Shown piece by piece: positions 61,550 to 64,000 of a stretch of DNA of 64,000 bases. Origin of the DNA: Tetrahymena thermophila SB210 (taxonomy: Eukaryota > Ciliophora > Oligohymenophorea > Hymenostomatida > Tetrahymenidae); NCBI RefSeq assembly GCF_000189635.1, contig NW_002476363.1, positions 248,001 through 312,000 of the forward strand, read 5' to 3'. Under the pieces are notes generated by a model that worked only from the letters and a program-made list of their open reading frames with translations, was not told the origin of the DNA and did not search any database. A program made the translations under genes and the position numbers. The stretch's first letter is position 1, and the number at the start of each line of letters is the position of its first letter.

Positions 61550-62788
61550 TCAAATACCAAAGGGAGTAGAGTCTTTAAAAAGACCAGTTAAGAAAACTAT
61601 TTAAATTGTAGTGATTGAAATCATCAATACCATCTTAATAACACTACACCATTTAACCTTATTTTCAGTTGATTCCAAAACTAAATTACAATAAAAAAGC
61701 ATGAAAACAATATTAATATGATGTCAAATTTACTTTGAGCTTGCATGTCAGTCTTCATCAATTAATGTCTTAAGTTACTGTATATGACATTCAATTAGTA
61801 TTGAGCATCTTAAAGAATATCAAATGTCTTTTCCAAAGTTTCTATTTTTATAATTCAAAATTTTAATAACAAATATTTTAATTGAATATGATAATTTTTT
61901 TATTTTTCACTATTTATTTGATTAATTTTTATTAAAATGTTTTTGAATTAAATTTATTAATTTTAGCAAATTTCATTTTTTTGCAAATTCTTGAATGATT
62001 TTATGTAAAAAAATATTTGGCTATTTTTATTAATTCTAACTAATTTAATTTGCTTTACTGTTTATTAAGCTTAAATTTGGATATCAATAACTTTCTATGA
62101 ATGTAGAATATTATCAAATAGGATTTAAATAGTCAAATTAATGTTAAGTTTATTTAAAATAATTTATTTACTATCATTAACAAAGCTTTCATCCATCTTT
62201 TCTCCTCTGATGAATTCAAATTAAAGAATCTTTCCAGAGCTGTCGAGGGATTAGAAACAGACCTTATATTCTTTAGGTTCTTGAGACCATAAGCTGTAGG
62301 TTGTGGATTTTTCCTTTTCTGTGGTGTGGACAGGTTGTTCATTTAGCTTGCTTGCATCATAAATCTAATTTATTCATTTAAAAACATATTAATTTTGCAT
62401 AAGTTCCTTTTTACTTTTGTTGTAAATTAATAATCAATCTATTTATTCATTCATTCTACCAAAAATTTCTTTTAAGAAATTTAAAAATAAAAGCTATAAA
62501 AAATGAGCTTATAATTTTGAATAAATAAAATCTCCTAATTTTTGAAGGTGAAAAATATCTTTTAAATGTGCTAACTAAAATTGTTTTAATGTTTATTTAA
62601 AAAATAAATACAGTCATTCTGAATTCTTATGCTTTATATCCTGTGACTTCATACTAAATATTAACAGTTTCCTTAGCAGCGAGATCTAAATAAAAGCAGT
62701 GGGGCATTCTATTTCCTATGTTAAGATCTAAGCAGCTGATAGTGCCAACTGCTAATGCTAATATCAAAATAAATTGGTTTGATTTCAT
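61550..62788 (-). CDS. p24/TMED (emp24/GP25L) cargo receptor, 202 aa
   Basis: Four exons, 62788-62612, 62364-62172, 61841-61734 and 61680-61550, join in phase to 203 codons. A signal peptide (MKSNQFILILALAVGTISC) is followed by a GOLD domain: MPHCFYLDLAAKETVNIQYE, IYDASKLNEQPV, EYKVCFQSLDSSGKILQFEF, with two Cys in the usual places. A coiled-coil stretch (LEKTFDILQDAQYQLNVIYS) and one transmembrane helix follow (VIKMVLMISITTIQIVFLTG). p24 proteins recruit cargo and coat between ER and Golgi. The cytosolic tail is only about LFKDSTPFGI and lacks the typical FF plus KKXX signals, so retrieval may rely on a partner subunit. Length fits the family (about 200). The reading of exon 2 in this frame replaces a shadow frame in the same place. 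Confidence 0.9.
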
Positions 62789-63918
62789 CCTAAAATGGTA
62801 TATTATTGAAAGAATAAGTTTACTGTTATTATTTTATTATTTATTTAATAAATATGTGAAATTAAAGATATAAATTCTTTTACTTTTAATAAACATAGAG
62901 AAATTAACAATGCAAAAAATATCTTTGTGAATTTTGATATCAACGCGTTGGAATATACAATATGATTTTTTATAATATAAGATTTGCCTAATCATTCATT
63001 ATTGTTGCTTGTTTGTTTTTATGTATGTATTTTTTATCATAAGATGTTTGTTTCTTAATCAGGAATCATAAACATTTAACATAATCAAACAAAAGCTTAT
63101 TAATAAGCATAAATATATTATTTTTAAATATATTTTAAATTGGATGTATTCAATCAGCTAGCTATTTACTAATTATTTTTAATTTTTGAAATATCTATCA
63201 ATCATTTCGTTATTAAATAATAAACAACTTTTACTTATTTGTTTTTTTATAAAATATTTTTTAAAAATTTTTATCAAATTGTTTTTTAAAATGTTTTGAA
63301 ATAATTTAATGATTAATCAATTTGTATTTATTCATTTTTTATTATAGTTAAATTATCCAAAAAATAAAACAAAAAATGAAAGAAAATAATATCAAAATTT
63401 TATAAATAACTCACTAATTTAATACTTTTTTAATTATATTTTAAGATAATCCTCTTTCATTCAAATGTAACTCTATTAAGGAAAATTTTTTTACTTATTT
63501 AAAAAATTTTCTCAAAAAATATCGAAAATGAATAAAAGTGAGTCTTCCTTAATATAGGAGAACCTACAGTATATAAATAAAAAGATTAATTAATTCTACA
63601 GCAGATTTTCAAATCAAACAAAACAATTTTATTTTTTCAATTTTTTTCATTGAGTCTTATATTTATTTATATTATTTTTCTATTGAATCTATTAGACTGT
63701 TTTTTCATAAGATATTTAAAATAAATAAATAAAACATCACATTTTCTCAATAAGTTAAAAAGAAATAAATAAGTAATAAATTTTTAAATAGATAAAAGAT
63801 TCTGAAGTAAGTAGGCTGTTAAATAGTATTTACAAAAAAAAACAATTTTATAAGTAATCAAATTTAACTTTATAAAATATATTTATTTATATTAATTTAA
63901 AGGCAATTAAATAGTTTT
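62789..63918. other. AT-rich intergenic stretch
   Basis: Upstream region of the p24 gene and downstream flank of the partial gene at the right edge. Low-complexity AT sequence only. Confidence 0.5.
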
Positions 63919-64000
63919 TCAGTTACTTGAAATTTCTTCTTCCATTGTATATTCATTTTCACTAAATTCGCTGTCTTCATTTTCATTAGATTCGCTCTCT
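63919..64000 (-). CDS. C-terminus of an unrecognised acidic protein (partial)
   Basis: A minus-strand frame entering from the right edge ends at TGA 63919-63921. The readable C-terminus is acidic and low-complexity (ESNENEDSEFSENEYTMEEE). Too short for a family call. Confidence 0.55.
   Translation of the reverse strand, partial: ESESNENEDSEFSENEYTMEEEISSN

Noticed and set aside
62154-62342. A 62-residue minus-strand open frame
   Set aside because: It is the wrong frame of p24 exon 2. The other frame reads the GOLD domain and splices in phase with the other three exons.
1-64000. CRISPR array, insertion sequence, rRNA or telomeric GGGGTT repeats
   Set aside because: No regularly spaced repeat array, no terminal inverted repeats with transposase, no rRNA motifs and no telomere repeats were found on either strand.

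Overview
The window looks like macronuclear DNA of a Tetrahymena-type ciliate. It is extremely AT-rich. Conserved proteins read through only if TAA and TAG encode glutamine, and every gene ends at TGA. Introns are short and AT-rich (about 20 to 700 bases) with plain GT...AG borders. Intergenic DNA is long and nearly featureless. I built the gene models by hand, joining exons on frame and on recognisable family motifs, because standard-code ORFs mostly show fragments.

Layout. 0-3.4 kb: the edge of a minus-strand gene, a PB1-like/ePHD/PHD chromatin-type protein, and two tRNA-Ala genes. 3.9-7.5 kb: a candidate UVRAG/Atg14-like coiled-coil protein and an LRR gene built from 90-base exons. 8.1-13.0 kb: an 11-exon beta-adaptin. 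14.2-15.2 kb: a monoacylglycerol-lipase-like hydrolase. 16.4-19.2 kb: a second 90-base-exon LRR gene with an unresolved start. 20.1-22.0 kb: a pseudokinase fused to TPR repeats. 24.3-34.2 kb: two minus-strand paralogues of an unknown PAS-like family, flanking a degenerate pepsin-like secreted protein and a Q/N-rich coiled-coil gene. 35.2-39.0 kb: an LRR protein with a CWICEGW domain and a coiled-coil protein containing an in-frame microsatellite. 41.1-41.8 kb: a four-helix membrane protein. 42.2-52.8 kb: one giant secretory/membrane protein with a decayed tandem copy of its 5' end upstream. 54.7-60.9 kb: a UBR1-type N-recognin E3 ligase. 61.5-62.8 kb: a p24 cargo receptor. 63.9-64.0 kb: the end of another minus-strand gene.

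The genes do not form one pathway. Several belong to membrane traffic (beta-adaptin, p24, possibly UVRAG/Atg14) and several are ciliate lineage-specific families. No operon, CRISPR array, telomere repeat, rRNA or recognisable transposon was seen. The most unusual features are the metrical LRR exon arrays, the pseudoenzyme pair (pseudokinase-TPR and pepsin-like), the duplicated 5' end of the giant gene, the twin clathrin-box hinge in beta-adaptin, and a base-composition island near 22.6 kb with no assigned function.
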